A stretch of DNA of 64,000 nt from Alphaproteobacteria bacterium (GTDB lineage Bacteria; Pseudomonadota; Alphaproteobacteria; UBA6615), in contig JBDXCV010000003.1 in assembly GCA_039980135.1 (NCBI GenBank), positions 496,001 to 560,000 of the forward strand. The letters run 5' to 3'. Positions 34,619-42,802 of this stretch are shown one piece after another. A program made the position numbers and the translations under genes. Below the pieces are notes generated by a model. It was not told where the DNA came from. It saw nothing but the letters and a program-made list of their open reading frames with translations, and did no database searches. Numbering within the stretch: the stretch's first letter is position 1; the number at the start of each line of letters is the position of its first letter.

Positions 34619-34975
34619 CTAGCTGTCCTCACCCAGATCGGTCAGGTCGCCATCGAGCCAGCGCACCATTTGCATTTTCTGTTCGCTCAGATACGCCTCG
34701 AATGCGTCGTCGTGACCCTGTTCAACCAGCACGACGAAATTCTTCGCCTCTGCATTCCGCACCAGCGCGCCGCGGAGGCCGAAACCGGCAAGGCGCCCGT
34801 TGAGCGAAGGCGTGGCGTAGAATCCCCAATCGGTGCGGGCGAAATCACACTCGCCGCCCGCGGGCGTGGTGAAGGTCACCTGTTCGCCCGGCTCGAGCGC
34901 CACGGAACCGCAATCCAGAAGGGTCCGGCCGGCGGCGCCGAAGGCGCGCGGCGGCGATGTCGGATCGAACTTCAC
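34619..34975 (-). CDS. Uncharacterised 118-residue protein between tandem asparagine synthetases
   Basis: This small acidic protein starts with GTG at 34975, overlapping the upstream asnB stop by 4 bp, and ends four bases before the next asnB start, so all three genes are tightly coupled. I do not recognise the family. The sequence is rich in beta-strand-like stretches, with LEPGEQVTFTTPAGGECDFA and TDWGFYATPSLNGRLAGFGL, followed by a hydrophobic VLVEQGHDDAF segment, which suggests a compact beta-sandwich or small cupin-like fold. No signal peptide or membrane helix is seen. A substrate-adaptor or accessory role for the two synthetases is suggested only by position. Confidence 0.75.
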   Translation of the reverse strand: MKFDPTSPPRAFGAAGRTLLDCGSVALEPGEQVTFTTPAGGECDFARTDWGFYATPSLNGRLAGFGLRGALVRNAEAKNFVVLVEQGHDDAFEAYLSEQKMQMVRWLDGDLTDLGEDS

Positions 34976-36840
34976 GCCGCCACCTCGCCGGCCTGTCCCT
35001 GGGTGGCGTGCGCCGCGTCCTCGAGGAACATCCGGGCACAGACGAAACCGAACAGGAACTTGCTCTCGCTGTTGGCGAGGTTGTCCTGATCGAGCATTGC
35101 TTCGACGGCGTCACGGCGGACCAGATCGAAGACCGGTCCGTCGTCCAGCACCTGGGCGCGCACTTGCGGGTCCTTCGTGTCGAGCAGGTCGCCGATAGGT
35201 GCGTTGAAGCCGACCTTGCGGCGATTGTCCACGATCGCATCCGGGGCGATGCCACGGATGGCTTCGCGCAGGACCGACTTGGCCTTGCCGTCCTGGACGA
35301 GATGCCGGGTCGGCACGCTGGCCGCGGTCTCGAAGAGGTTCCGGTCGAGGAACGGCGAGCGGTTCTCGATCGAGAAATACATCGCGTTGGCGTCGTCTTC
35401 GTGGAGGATCACCGGAACCGACTCATGGAAAAGCTCGTTCATCATCCGGTTGCGCAAAAGCCCGTCGCAATAGCGCGTCTCCGAGAAGGGTTCGGACCAT
35501 GGTTCGTGGAGCGCGTCGGAGAACATATCGGCGTTGAGATAGATGTGGTTGCGAAATGACGGGTCGTTCATGAACAAGTCCGGATCCTGGAGATGCGGGT
35601 TGCGGACGATCGGCGCGACATGCTCGCGCCAGGCCGCCAGCGCTGTCGCGTGCGATGCGGTGTCCCCGGCGACCTCGTACAGGTAGGCGTTGTGATGATC
35701 GTAATAGCCGGTGAACAGTTCGTCCGCCGCGGTGCCCGACAGGGAAATCCGGTAGCCGGCATCGGCGACCGCCTGCATCAGCAGCCAGTGAACATAATAG
35801 GAGATCGTGTACACGGGAGCGTCGTGTTGGTGCACGAGGGTGCGGAGATTGCCGAGGAAGCCATCGGTCGACAGGGGCACGCCCGTGTGCCGGATACCGA
35901 GCTCGGCGACACTCAAATCGACCATGTCCTGTTCTTCATAGCGCGCGTCGGTGTTCAGGATCGTGAAACCGTGGACGTCGGCATCGAATTCGCGGCGTGC
36001 GATGGCGACGATGGCGTTTGAATCGACCCCGCCCGACAGGCAGAAGGCGAGCGGCACGTCGGCGCGCAGGCGTAACCCCACGGCGTCGATCAGGGCGCCG
36101 CGCGTGGCGGCGACCGCGTCGTCGAAACCCATCGCCGGGTCCGGCGCCGCCGACCAGGACCAGTAGCGCGCCCGTTCGCTGCTGCCGTCGGCCCGCAGGG
36201 TCAGTGAGGTGCCCGGGGGCAGCTCCTCGACGCCATCGAAAAACCCTTCATCGACCTTGTGCAGCGCCTTGTAGCCGTTCACGAGGAACCGGGTGAGGTG
36301 GTTGCGATTGACGCTCGGGGTGGTGCCGGCGAGCGCGAACAGAAACTTCGGCTCCGATCCGAAATACAGTCCCGCCGCGGTTTGCATCAGGTAGAGCGGC
36401 TTTTCTCCGAACCGGTCGCGAACCAGGGTCAGGGTCCGGCCAGCTTCGTCGAGCGCGGCAAAGGCCCACATGCCCTCACCCCGATCCAGGGTCTTTTCCA
36501 GTCCCCATTCTTCGATGCCCGCGAGGAGCACCTCGGTATCGCTCTGGGTCTTGAATGTCGCGCCCGCGGCGCGCAGCTCATCGCGCAGTTCGCGGTAGTT
36601 ATAAAGCTCGCCGTTGGTGGCGACGACATGATCGCCGCGCCGCATCGGCTGGTTGGCCCGGGGGTCGAGGTCGATGATCGACAGGCGGCTGTGCAGCAAC
36701 AGCGCGTGTTTGCCTGGCGCCAGTTCGAAGCTATGCCGGCCGTTGGCGTCGGGCCCGCGGCGAACCATCAACGCCTCACACGCCTCGATGCGCGCCGTCG
36801 ACGGCGGGGTCGGCCCCAGATATCCCGCGATGCCGCACAT
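34972..36840 (-). CDS. asnB: Asparagine synthetase (glutamine-hydrolysing), tandem copy 2
   Basis: The 622-residue protein begins MCGIAGYLG with the nucleophilic Cys2, then NGELYNYRELRDEL and FGEKPLYL of the glutaminase domain, and FCLSGGVDSNAIVAI of the ATP pyrophosphatase domain. It is clearly paralogous to copy 1 along its whole length (for example both share MYFSIENRSPFLDRNLF and NRRKVGFNAP), so the pair arose by duplication and diverged. It starts 3 bp after the NeuB-B stop. The family makes amides from carboxylates; here the acceptor is probably a sugar acid or a glycan-linked amino acid. The reason for two copies is unknown. Confidence 0.93.
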   Translation of the reverse strand: MCGIAGYLGPTPPSTARIEACEALMVRRGPDANGRHSFELAPGKHALLLHSRLSIIDLDPRANQPMRRGDHVVATNGELYNYRELRDELRAAGATFKTQSDTEVLLAGIEEWGLEKTLDRGEGMWAFAALDEAGRTLTLVRDRFGEKPLYLMQTAAGLYFGSEPKFLFALAGTTPSVNRNHLTRFLVNGYKALHKVDEGFFDGVEELPPGTSLTLRADGSSERARYWSWSAAPDPAMGFDDAVAATRGALIDAVGLRLRADVPLAFCLSGGVDSNAIVAIARREFDADVHGFTILNTDARYEEQDMVDLSVAELGIRHTGVPLSTDGFLGNLRTLVHQHDAPVYTISYYVHWLLMQAVADAGYRISLSGTAADELFTGYYDHHNAYLYEVAGDTASHATALAAWREHVAPIVRNPHLQDPDLFMNDPSFRNHIYLNADMFSDALHEPWSEPFSETRYCDGLLRNRMMNELFHESVPVILHEDDANAMYFSIENRSPFLDRNLFETAASVPTRHLVQDGKAKSVLREAIRGIAPDAIVDNRRKVGFNAPIGDLLDTKDPQVRAQVLDDGPVFDLVRRDAVEAMLDQDNLANSESKFLFGFVCARMFLEDAAHATQGQAGEVAA

Positions 36841-36843
36841 GGT

Positions 36844-37875
36844 CTAGTCGAGCGCGCTTTCGTCAATGGGGGCGCCGGCTGCGATGGCTTGCGTCGCGCG
36901 TCGCCCAATCAGCGAGGGTTCTTCTGCCGGCGCAGTTCCTTCGGCCGGCCGCAGGCACACCGTATCGTCGGCCGACAGGATGCTGCCCGCCGCAATATCG
37001 CGCAGCGCGTGCACGGACCGCCGCACCGCCGTGCGAACTTCGGTCTCGACCGGAAGCACCCGTTTTCCGCCAGTGCCGATAAGAATCTCGGCCTGCCGCA
37101 CGCGATGGACAAGTGATTTGAGGTCGTCGGGATCGGCGGACAGCGCGTGGTCACGGAAATCCGAGTAAGCCTTGTCCAAGGTGAAATGTTTTTCGATCAC
37201 GCGGGCGCCGAGGGCGACGGACAACACGGCCGCATCGGGGCCGGCGGTGTGGTCGGAATAGCCGACCATGGCGCCGAGGGTTGCAAGGTCGGCGATCGCC
37301 GAGAGATTGGCATCGGCCTCCTCGGTCGGATAGCTGACCACGCAGTGGAGGATGACGACCCCCGGATCCACGCCGTTGGCGGCATGCACGGCGGCGATTG
37401 TCTGCTGGGCGGTGCGGACCTCGTCGAGAGTCGCCGCACCGGTCGACAGCAGGATCGGTTTGCCGGTCTGTGCCACCGTTTCGAGGAGCCGCGTGTAGGT
37501 GCAGTCTCCCGATGCGATCTTGAAGGCAGGCACGATCGGATCGAGCCATTCGACCGCAGGCAGATGGAACGGGGTCGACAGGAAAAGTACATCCTTCTCG
37601 CGCGCCGTGGCGGCGAGGGATTCGAATTCCGCGCGGGACAGTTCGAAGCGCCCGAGCTGTTCGAGGCGCGCCGGTTGATCGGCGGCGACGAGGCGGCTCG
37701 GTTCGATCGTCTGGAACTTCACCGCGTCGGCGCCGGCATCGGCGGCCGCTATAACCATCTCGCGCGCGACCTCGACATCGCCTTCATGATTGTTGCCGAC
37801 CTCGGCGATGATCATCACCGATTCGGACAGATCATGCTGGGCGATATGGATGGGTCTGTTGGGTTCAGCGGGCAT
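36844..37875 (-). CDS. neuB: NeuB-family nonulosonic acid synthase B
   Basis: The 343-residue protein has MIIAEVGNNHEGDVEVAREM, LFLSTPFHLPAVEWL, FKIASGDCTYTRLL and VIEKHFTLDKAYSDFRDHA, all NeuB TIM-barrel motifs, plus a C-terminal SAF domain ending in IGRRATQAIAAGAPI. It condenses PEP with a hexosamine derivative. The ATG at 37875 overlaps the end of the upstream acetyltransferase by 11 bp. It follows a gene order SpsF, Gfo/Idh, DegT, SDR, GNAT, NeuB that reads like a complete pathway from nucleotide sugar to nonulosonic acid, so this synthase is probably the last step of that module. Confidence 0.92.
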   Translation of the reverse strand: MPAEPNRPIHIAQHDLSESVMIIAEVGNNHEGDVEVAREMVIAAADAGADAVKFQTIEPSRLVAADQPARLEQLGRFELSRAEFESLAATAREKDVLFLSTPFHLPAVEWLDPIVPAFKIASGDCTYTRLLETVAQTGKPILLSTGAATLDEVRTAQQTIAAVHAANGVDPGVVILHCVVSYPTEEADANLSAIADLATLGAMVGYSDHTAGPDAAVLSVALGARVIEKHFTLDKAYSDFRDHALSADPDDLKSLVHRVRQAEILIGTGGKRVLPVETEVRTAVRRSVHALRDIAAGSILSADDTVCLRPAEGTAPAEEPSLIGRRATQAIAAGAPIDESALD

Positions 37876-38554
37876 GGCGATGGAAAATATGGCTGGCGGA
37901 GTCGAACCTGAATCCGAGCGATTCATAGAGTCGGATCGAGGCGGTGTTGGCGAGTTGCGTGCCGACCCGAATGGGCGCGCCCGGATTGCAGGTGCCGGCG
38001 GCGAAGGTGATCATGGCGCGCGCAAGGCCGGTGTTGCGCGCCGCGCTGTTGACGGCGACAAGGTCGATCACGACATCGCCGTCCCGGTCGAGCAGTTGCA
38101 GGAAACCGCTGACCTGTCCGTTCTGGCGACCGACCACCATCCATTCGCCGCGCTGGCCGGCGAAAAAATTTCTCGCCCAGTCGGCCTTGATCCGGTCTGC
38201 GATCCGGTCGTCGATCTCCGGGTCGGCATGAAAACGGTCGGTCCTGAAATTTTCACCGGCGATCCGCGCCACGTGGTCGGCGTCGTCGGGGTCACCCATG
38301 CCGACATCGGCGTTGAACTGTGCTGTCTCGACCCTGCCTGTTCGCAAGAAGCTGAGGCTTGTATCGACAAGCGTGAAACCCGCGGCCCGCAGAGCCTGGG
38401 GTCGTGCCAGGTCGGCAACCGGCACGCGGGCATCGATGAATGCCGGTGTCGGCACATCGATACGGGACGGCGCGGCATCGGCGGCGAGATGCCACGCCGG
38501 TTTACCAAGCCGTTCACCGAGCCAGGCATCCTCTGTCAGACCCGATGGGCTCAC
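37865..38554 (-). CDS. GNAT N-acetyltransferase (WecD/PseH/LegH-like)
   Basis: The 229-residue protein has a C-terminal GNAT domain with VIDLVAVNSAARNTGLARAM, which covers the acetyl-CoA pyrophosphate loop, and NTASIRLYESLGFR, the family's last strand. It would N-acetylate an amino sugar. GTG at 38554 gives a 4-bp GTGA overlap with the SDR stop and keeps the N-terminal domain typical of WecD-like enzymes; the ATG further upstream lies inside the SDR gene. Position between an SDR/DegT aminotransferase pair and a NeuB gene fits acetylation of the 4-amino intermediate of a pseudaminic- or legionaminic-type pathway. Confidence 0.82.
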   Translation of the reverse strand: MSPSGLTEDAWLGERLGKPAWHLAADAAPSRIDVPTPAFIDARVPVADLARPQALRAAGFTLVDTSLSFLRTGRVETAQFNADVGMGDPDDADHVARIAGENFRTDRFHADPEIDDRIADRIKADWARNFFAGQRGEWMVVGRQNGQVSGFLQLLDRDGDVVIDLVAVNSAARNTGLARAMITFAAGTCNPGAPIRVGTQLANTASIRLYESLGFRFDSASHIFHRHAR

Positions 38555-39588
38555 GAGGCCGCCAGCTGATTGCCTTTGCGCTCGAACAGGTTCTTGTACC
38601 ACTCGATATATTCGACGAAGCCCTTGTCGAGGGGGAATTGCGGGTCGTAGCCGATCAGACGGCGTGCCTTGTCGACCGACAGCGTACCGCGCTCCGGCAT
38701 CAGCACATCGCGGTCCTCATACTTCACGCGGACGTCCGGGAAATGGGCCTCGATGATCTCGGCCATCTGCGCGATTGAACGTGCGCCGCCATAGGTCAGG
38801 TTGAAGGTCTCGTTGCGGGAGTTCTCGTTCTCGATCACCTTCTCGATACCCTGCACAAGATCGCCGATATAGGTGAAGTCGAGGGCGTCGGTGCCGTCGC
38901 CGAAAACCGTGACATCGGCGCCCTGGATGGCGTTCTCGATGAAGATCTGGCCGACGCGCCGGCTGACGCAGCGCTCGCCATAGAGCGCCGACGGCCGCAC
39001 GATCGTGTAGGGAAGATCGAACACCTGATTGTAGGCGATGACCATTTTCTCGCCGGCGAACTTCAGGGCGCCATAGATGCCGAGCGGATCGCAGATCGTG
39101 TCCTCGGTGACCGTGTTCCCGTGGAAATTTCCATAGACCATCGAGGAGGAGAAGAAGACGAAATGCTCAACCGTGCCGCGCGAATAGTCGAGCGCGTTCT
39201 CGAGTGTACGCAGGCTGTGGTCGAAGGTGCTGTAGGGGTCCTTGTTCGACCGGTTGGCGTGGGAGACCGCCGCGAGCTGGACGACAACCTGAGGCTCGAT
39301 GTCCGAGAGCATGTTGGACAGCGCGTGATACTCCCGCGCATCCTGAAGATGCACGGGGATATCCGCCTGGCGCAGCAGGTCGAGCCGCTCCTGGGTGATC
39401 TGGATATAGAGCTCGCGGTTGACCATATCGTTCTGGGAGTTTCCGAACGCGTACAGGTTGTTCACCTGCAGACTGTCGATGATATGCACGTCCGCACCCA
39501 GCGCCTTCAGGCGTAGGGCCAGATTATGGCCGATGAAACCGGCGCCGCCGACCAGGGCGATCCGGCGGTTGGCGATCGGGATGGTCAT
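38551..39588 (-). CDS. NAD-dependent epimerase/dehydratase (extended SDR)
   Basis: The 345-residue protein has LVGGAGFIGHNLALRLK (residues 12-28), FVFFSSSMVYGNF and YGALKFAGEKMV, whose Tyr-Lys pair is catalytic, then DFTYIGDLVQGIEKV. It is an extended SDR acting on a nucleotide sugar, with substrate not fixed by sequence. It is coupled to the DegT aminotransferase upstream by a 4-bp overlap and to the acetyltransferase downstream, so it probably acts in the same amino-sugar branch as a dehydratase, epimerase or ketoreductase. Confidence 0.88.
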   Translation of the reverse strand: MTIPIANRRIALVGGAGFIGHNLALRLKALGADVHIIDSLQVNNLYAFGNSQNDMVNRELYIQITQERLDLLRQADIPVHLQDAREYHALSNMLSDIEPQVVVQLAAVSHANRSNKDPYSTFDHSLRTLENALDYSRGTVEHFVFFSSSMVYGNFHGNTVTEDTICDPLGIYGALKFAGEKMVIAYNQVFDLPYTIVRPSALYGERCVSRRVGQIFIENAIQGADVTVFGDGTDALDFTYIGDLVQGIEKVIENENSRNETFNLTYGGARSIAQMAEIIEAHFPDVRVKYEDRDVLMPERGTLSVDKARRLIGYDPQFPLDKGFVEYIEWYKNLFERKGNQLAAS

Positions 39589-40733
39589 GAGAGAACCTCG
39601 CTTGTGACATCTTTGACCGCCGCGACAATGGTTTCCATGTGGCTCTCATCGAGATGAGGCCCGACAGGAAGGGCGATCGAACAATTGCTGATCCAGCTGG
39701 CAACCGGATGGTCTTCGGGGGCATGCCCGAACCGGTCGCGATAATAGGTGGTCTGAGGCACGGGTCCGGGATAATGGACCGATGTGCCGATGCCCCGGGC
39801 GTTCAGGGCCTGGATGACATCCGTGCGCTTGTCGGCGTCGCCGGCATCCAGCATGACGTTGAAGCAGTAGTGGCCTGAAACGAAACGCCCCTCGGGCCGG
39901 TCGAACAATGTCAGCCCGGCTACGTCGCGCAGGCCGCCGTCGAGCACTTCGAAATTCGCGCGCCGCTGGCCGAGAAAACGATCCAGTTTCTTGACCTGCT
40001 CGACGCCGATGGCCGCCTGTAGTTCGTTCATCCGGAAATTGTAGCCCAGTGTGACCACATCATAGATGCCGGGGACCTTGCGTTCGTGCATGGCGCGGTC
40101 GACTCCGAACGCCTTGCGCAGGCGCATGCGGCCGGCAAGATCGCTGTCACGGGTGATGACCATGCCGCCTTCGGCGGTGGTCATGTGCTTGACCGGGTAG
40201 AAGGAGAACACGCCGGCATCGCCAAACAGGCCGGCATGCACCCCGTCGAGCCGGGTGCCGATGGCCAGCGCCGCGTCCTCGAGCACGAACAGGTCATGCG
40301 CCGCGGCGATCTCCATCACCCGCACCATGTCCACCGGCATGCCGAGATAGTGGACGACGGCGATGCCGCGGGTCCTGGGCGTGATGGCGGCGGCCAGCGC
40401 GTCGAGGTCGATGTTGCCGGTATTCGGTTCGGCATCCACGAACACCGGCGTGGCACCGGTATAGGCGACGGTGTGCACCGTCGCGGTGTGGGTCTGGGCC
40501 GGGACGATCACCTCGTCTCCCGGACCAATCCCGCATGTGAACCAGGCCAGATGCAGCCCGGCCGTGCAGGAAGATACGGTGAGCGCCTCGGGGGCCCCGG
40601 TCCAGGCCGCGAAGTCGGCCTCGAACTGTCGGCCACGCGGGCCATGCGCCAGGATCGGGTCGTCGAGTGCGGCCATCACGGCGGCGCGCTCTTCGTCTTC
40701 GATCATCGGGCGTCCGAAAGGTATGTCAGTCAC
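39585..40733 (-). CDS. DegT/DnrJ/EryC1/StrS aminotransferase
   Basis: The 382-residue PLP enzyme has VSSCTAGLHLAWF for phosphate binding, VLEDAALAIGT with the Asp for the PLP ring nitrogen, and the Schiff-base lysine in FYPVKHMTTAEGG. The GHYCFNVMLDAG segment and the closing GTSVHYPGP are typical of ArnB/PseC-like sugar aminotransferases, which transfer the amine from glutamate to a 4-keto sugar nucleotide. It is 13 bp from the Gfo/Idh gene and overlaps the SDR gene. It likely forms the 4-amino sugar that the GNAT enzyme downstream acetylates. Confidence 0.9.
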   Translation of the reverse strand: MTDIPFGRPMIEDEERAAVMAALDDPILAHGPRGRQFEADFAAWTGAPEALTVSSCTAGLHLAWFTCGIGPGDEVIVPAQTHTATVHTVAYTGATPVFVDAEPNTGNIDLDALAAAITPRTRGIAVVHYLGMPVDMVRVMEIAAAHDLFVLEDAALAIGTRLDGVHAGLFGDAGVFSFYPVKHMTTAEGGMVITRDSDLAGRMRLRKAFGVDRAMHERKVPGIYDVVTLGYNFRMNELQAAIGVEQVKKLDRFLGQRRANFEVLDGGLRDVAGLTLFDRPEGRFVSGHYCFNVMLDAGDADKRTDVIQALNARGIGTSVHYPGPVPQTTYYRDRFGHAPEDHPVASWISNCSIALPVGPHLDESHMETIVAAVKDVTSEVLS

Positions 40734-40746
40734 GGGCGTGGTTCAC

Positions 40747-41757
40747 TCAGTGATAGTTGATGTCTTGCGGTTTGCCGGTTGTCACCGCGCGTTCAATGGC
40801 CAGCGATACGGCCATCGCGTCCAGCACGTCCGCGCGTGACACCTCGGCATCCCCGCCATCGAGAAGCAACGACACGAAGGACGGGATCAGGTCGCCCTTG
40901 AACGACCCGGGATAGGGATCGTCGAGAAGGTCCGGCGGCGTTTCGGGGTCGCGGCTGCGATAGAGCCGCGCCGCGTCGGGTGCGTTGCGCCAGGTGCCGT
41001 TCGTGCCGAACACAACCACGTCGTGGAAGTGGGGATAGACGCACGGAAAGTTTGCGCTGACCTTTGCGATGCTGTCGTCGGGAAACCGAAGCAGGGCGAC
41101 GACGGTGTCATTGAAAGAAAATTCGGTGTCACGGGAGGCGCGTTGCGTGCCCATGGCCGATACCTCCACGGGCCGCCGGCCGGTGAGCCAAAGCAGCAGG
41201 TCGATCATGTGGATGCCGCCGCCATGGGTGACCGAATAGAACGGCAACGTGCCGCGCCATCCGTTGAGGATTTTCTCCATCCGGCCATAATTATAGTCGC
41301 CTTCCAGATAGTAGATATCGCCCAGCTCGTCGCTGTCCAGAAGGGCCTTCAACCGCGCGAATCGCGGATACTTCCGAAGGATGAGGTTCGACGATATCTG
41401 AACATCGGGGCGTCGGGTCAGCGCCTCGGATATGGCCGCGAACTCCTCGTCGTGAAAGCAAAGCGGTTTCTCGACAAAAATATGTTTGCCCGCGGAGACC
41501 GCCGCCAGAACCTGTGCGGCATGGGCGTCGTCATAGGATGCGATCGAGACGGCGTCGATGTCCGGGTCGTCCAGCACATCTTTCGGGCTGGGGGTGGTTC
41601 GGGCATTCGGATGCCGGGCGGACACTTCGCCCAGATGAGTTTCGTCGATATCGCAAAGCGTTGTCACGCGGCAGCGGGAATCCTGTTCGAACCCGGCGAT
41701 ATGGGCCTCGCCGACCCCGAGACCGATGATTCCGACCCTTAATTCATGATCGTTCAT
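40747..41757 (-). CDS. Gfo/Idh/MocA-family oxidoreductase
   Basis: The 336-residue protein starts with a Rossmann motif, RVGIIGLGVGEAHIAGF (residues 7-23), and has the family hallmark HIFVEKPLCF with the conserved Lys, then a C-terminal alpha/beta sheet domain with YNYGRMEKILNGW and SVTHGGGIHMIDLLLWL, where the second His is usually catalytic. It oxidises or reduces a sugar hydroxyl with NAD(P). The ATG overlaps the SpsF-like stop by 4 bp. Enzymes of this family occur in nonulosonic-acid and amino-sugar loci; the substrate is not assigned. Confidence 0.9.
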   Translation of the reverse strand: MNDHELRVGIIGLGVGEAHIAGFEQDSRCRVTTLCDIDETHLGEVSARHPNARTTPSPKDVLDDPDIDAVSIASYDDAHAAQVLAAVSAGKHIFVEKPLCFHDEEFAAISEALTRRPDVQISSNLILRKYPRFARLKALLDSDELGDIYYLEGDYNYGRMEKILNGWRGTLPFYSVTHGGGIHMIDLLLWLTGRRPVEVSAMGTQRASRDTEFSFNDTVVALLRFPDDSIAKVSANFPCVYPHFHDVVVFGTNGTWRNAPDAARLYRSRDPETPPDLLDDPYPGSFKGDLIPSFVSLLLDGGDAEVSRADVLDAMAVSLAIERAVTTGKPQDINYH

Positions 41758-42449
41758 GTTGACGCCAATTCGACGCCGGCGCGCAGTTTCAGGATCTCGT
41801 CGAGACCATAGGACCAATGGGGCGCATCCATTCTTGCCACCAGTGTCTCGAACGCTCGGAAATCGTCTTCGGTATCGACGCTCAGATTGATATCTCCGAG
41901 CGCCCGGCCGCTGGTGAATTCGGCAATGCGCCAGTCCTCGGCTGTTCGATAAAACAGCGGGGTGACATGCTCGATATCCTCAGCCGACGTCATCAAGGTT
42001 CGGGCCCGGCGGAAAGCGCCGGCGTCGAGCAGTTCGACGGACATTCCCTTGGGGTAGGTGCGATGTTTCACGTTGGTCACGAGGTCGGCTGTCGTTTTTG
42101 CGTAGAGGGCGCGCGCCTCGGTGACGAGCGTTGTGTCGAGCAGCGGGCTGTCCCCGCTGACCCGGACAAAGGCGTCGGCGCCCGTCTCGTCGAGCGCCTT
42201 TATGAAACGCGAGGCAACATCATCCAGCGGCCCACGTACGCAGGTCACGCTTTGTGTGTGACAGAAAGCGGCCACCGGGTCGTCGTCGGCATTGCCGGAC
42301 GTTGCCACCACGGTCCGGATATCGGGCGCCAGGCGCGCCAGCCGCTCAAGCAGGTAGCCGAGCAATGGCTTGCCGTGGGCCGGACGCAACACCTTGCCCG
42401 GCAAGCGTGCCGAACTCATGCGGGCCTGAACGACGACTACCGGGGGCAA
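41754..42449 (-). CDS. SpsF-type cytidylyltransferase, first gene of the 28-kb operon
   Basis: The 231-residue protein begins VVVVQARMSSARLPGKVL, the hallmark of the SpsF/CMP-sugar cytidylyltransferase family, and later has RVSGDSPLLDTTLV with the metal-binding Asp, and NLSVDTEDDFRAF. It probably activates an acidic sugar with CTP. The frame starts at TTG (42449); an upstream ATG at 42463 is out of frame and meets a stop. A weak GGAAAA sits about seven bases upstream. It heads the uninterrupted minus-strand run that ends with rfbB, so its leader controls most of the locus. Confidence 0.85.
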   Translation of the reverse strand: MPPVVVVQARMSSARLPGKVLRPAHGKPLLGYLLERLARLAPDIRTVVATSGNADDDPVAAFCHTQSVTCVRGPLDDVASRFIKALDETGADAFVRVSGDSPLLDTTLVTEARALYAKTTADLVTNVKHRTYPKGMSVELLDAGAFRRARTLMTSAEDIEHVTPLFYRTAEDWRIAEFTSGRALGDINLSVDTEDDFRAFETLVARMDAPHWSYGLDEILKLRAGVELAST

Positions 42450-42460
42450 TTTGAATTTTC

Positions 42461-42471
42461 CATGCTACCGC
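42461..42471 (-). promoter_or_regulatory. ops-like element (RfaH recruitment site candidate)
   Basis: The minus strand reads GCGGTAGCATG from 42471 to 42461, 10 of 11 matches to the core GCGGTAGCGTG of the enterobacterial ops/JUMPstart element that recruits RfaH to paused RNA polymerase. It lies in the transcribed leader of the longest operon, 12 bases before the spsF start codon, and the window encodes an RfaH/NusG paralog at 45903. The function is inferred; an 8-mer core could occur by chance in GC-rich DNA. Confidence 0.45.
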
Positions 42472-42511
42472 AGTCCGGGTGAATCAATCTCCCGAACCAA
42501 ATGTGTCGCAA

Positions 42512-42529
42512 CCGCCCTGCCGAGGGCGG
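42512..42529 (-). other. GC-rich hairpin in the spsF leader
   Basis: CCGCCCT (42512-42518) and AGGGCGG (42523-42529) form a perfect 7-bp stem with a 4-base loop. On the minus strand it is followed by TTGCGACACATTTGG, not a U-tract, so it is not a standard intrinsic terminator. It sits about 40 bases before the ops-like element and may be a pause or leader-folding element. Confidence 0.5.
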
Positions 42530-42700
42530 ATTCGCACATCGAATGTCACATACGAAACGGCGCGGTCAGTGCACTAAATCCGGCCCGGGGACCGCATAAA
42601 AACCGAGACCGGAATTTCCGACCCTGGCGGCCAGTACACTGTTTTTACGAACAATTCCGTATGCACACGAAGTGATCACGAACCGGATTTCACCCGGAGC

Positions 42701-42715
42701 GTTCACTTTGTGAAC
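42701..42715. promoter_or_regulatory. Perfect 15-bp palindromic operator, copy 1
   Basis: GTTCACTTTGTGAAC has 6-bp perfect arms around a TTT centre. The identical 15-mer occurs at 47076-47090, ahead of the winged-helix regulator gene. Here it overlaps the predicted -10 and transcription start of the spsF-operon promoter, the position expected of a repressor site. The binding protein is inferred to be the regulator encoded at 46424-47068. Confidence 0.75.
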
Positions 42716-42743
42716 AGTATGTTGGCAAGGGTGATTCAGTCAA
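42714..42743 (-). promoter_or_regulatory. Predicted sigma70-type promoter of the spsF operon
   Basis: On the minus strand TTGACT (42743-42738) and TACTGT (42719-42714) are separated by 18 bp, a reasonable -35/-10 pair. Transcription would begin near 42707 and give a leader of about 260 bases. The regulator promoter at 47088-47117 has the same arrangement. No other pair in the leader looks as good. Confidence 0.55.
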
Positions 42744-42764
42744 GTCTGCTGACGCACCGTCAAC

Positions 42765-42790
42765 GACCGCGAAAAGCAGTTTTTCGGGTC
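42765..42790. repeat. Imperfect inverted repeat after the flippase-like gene
   Basis: GACCGCGAAAA and TTTTCGGGTC pair as a 10-bp stem with one bulged base around GCAGT. It lies just beyond the stop of the minus-strand membrane-protein gene and upstream of the spsF promoter, so it could end that transcript, but no run of T follows it. Confidence 0.4.
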
Positions 42791-42802
42791 TGAAATCCGC
42801 GT

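Larger units (their letters stand above)
42450..42802. other. 353-bp leader/intergenic region of the spsF operon
   Basis: No gene is visible here. The region is more AT-rich than its surroundings. Read on the minus strand it holds, in order, an inverted repeat after the flippase-like gene, a sigma70-like promoter overlapped by a perfect palindrome, about 260 bases of untranslated leader including a GC-rich hairpin, and an ops-like element just before the spsF start. These are listed separately. Confidence 0.6.
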
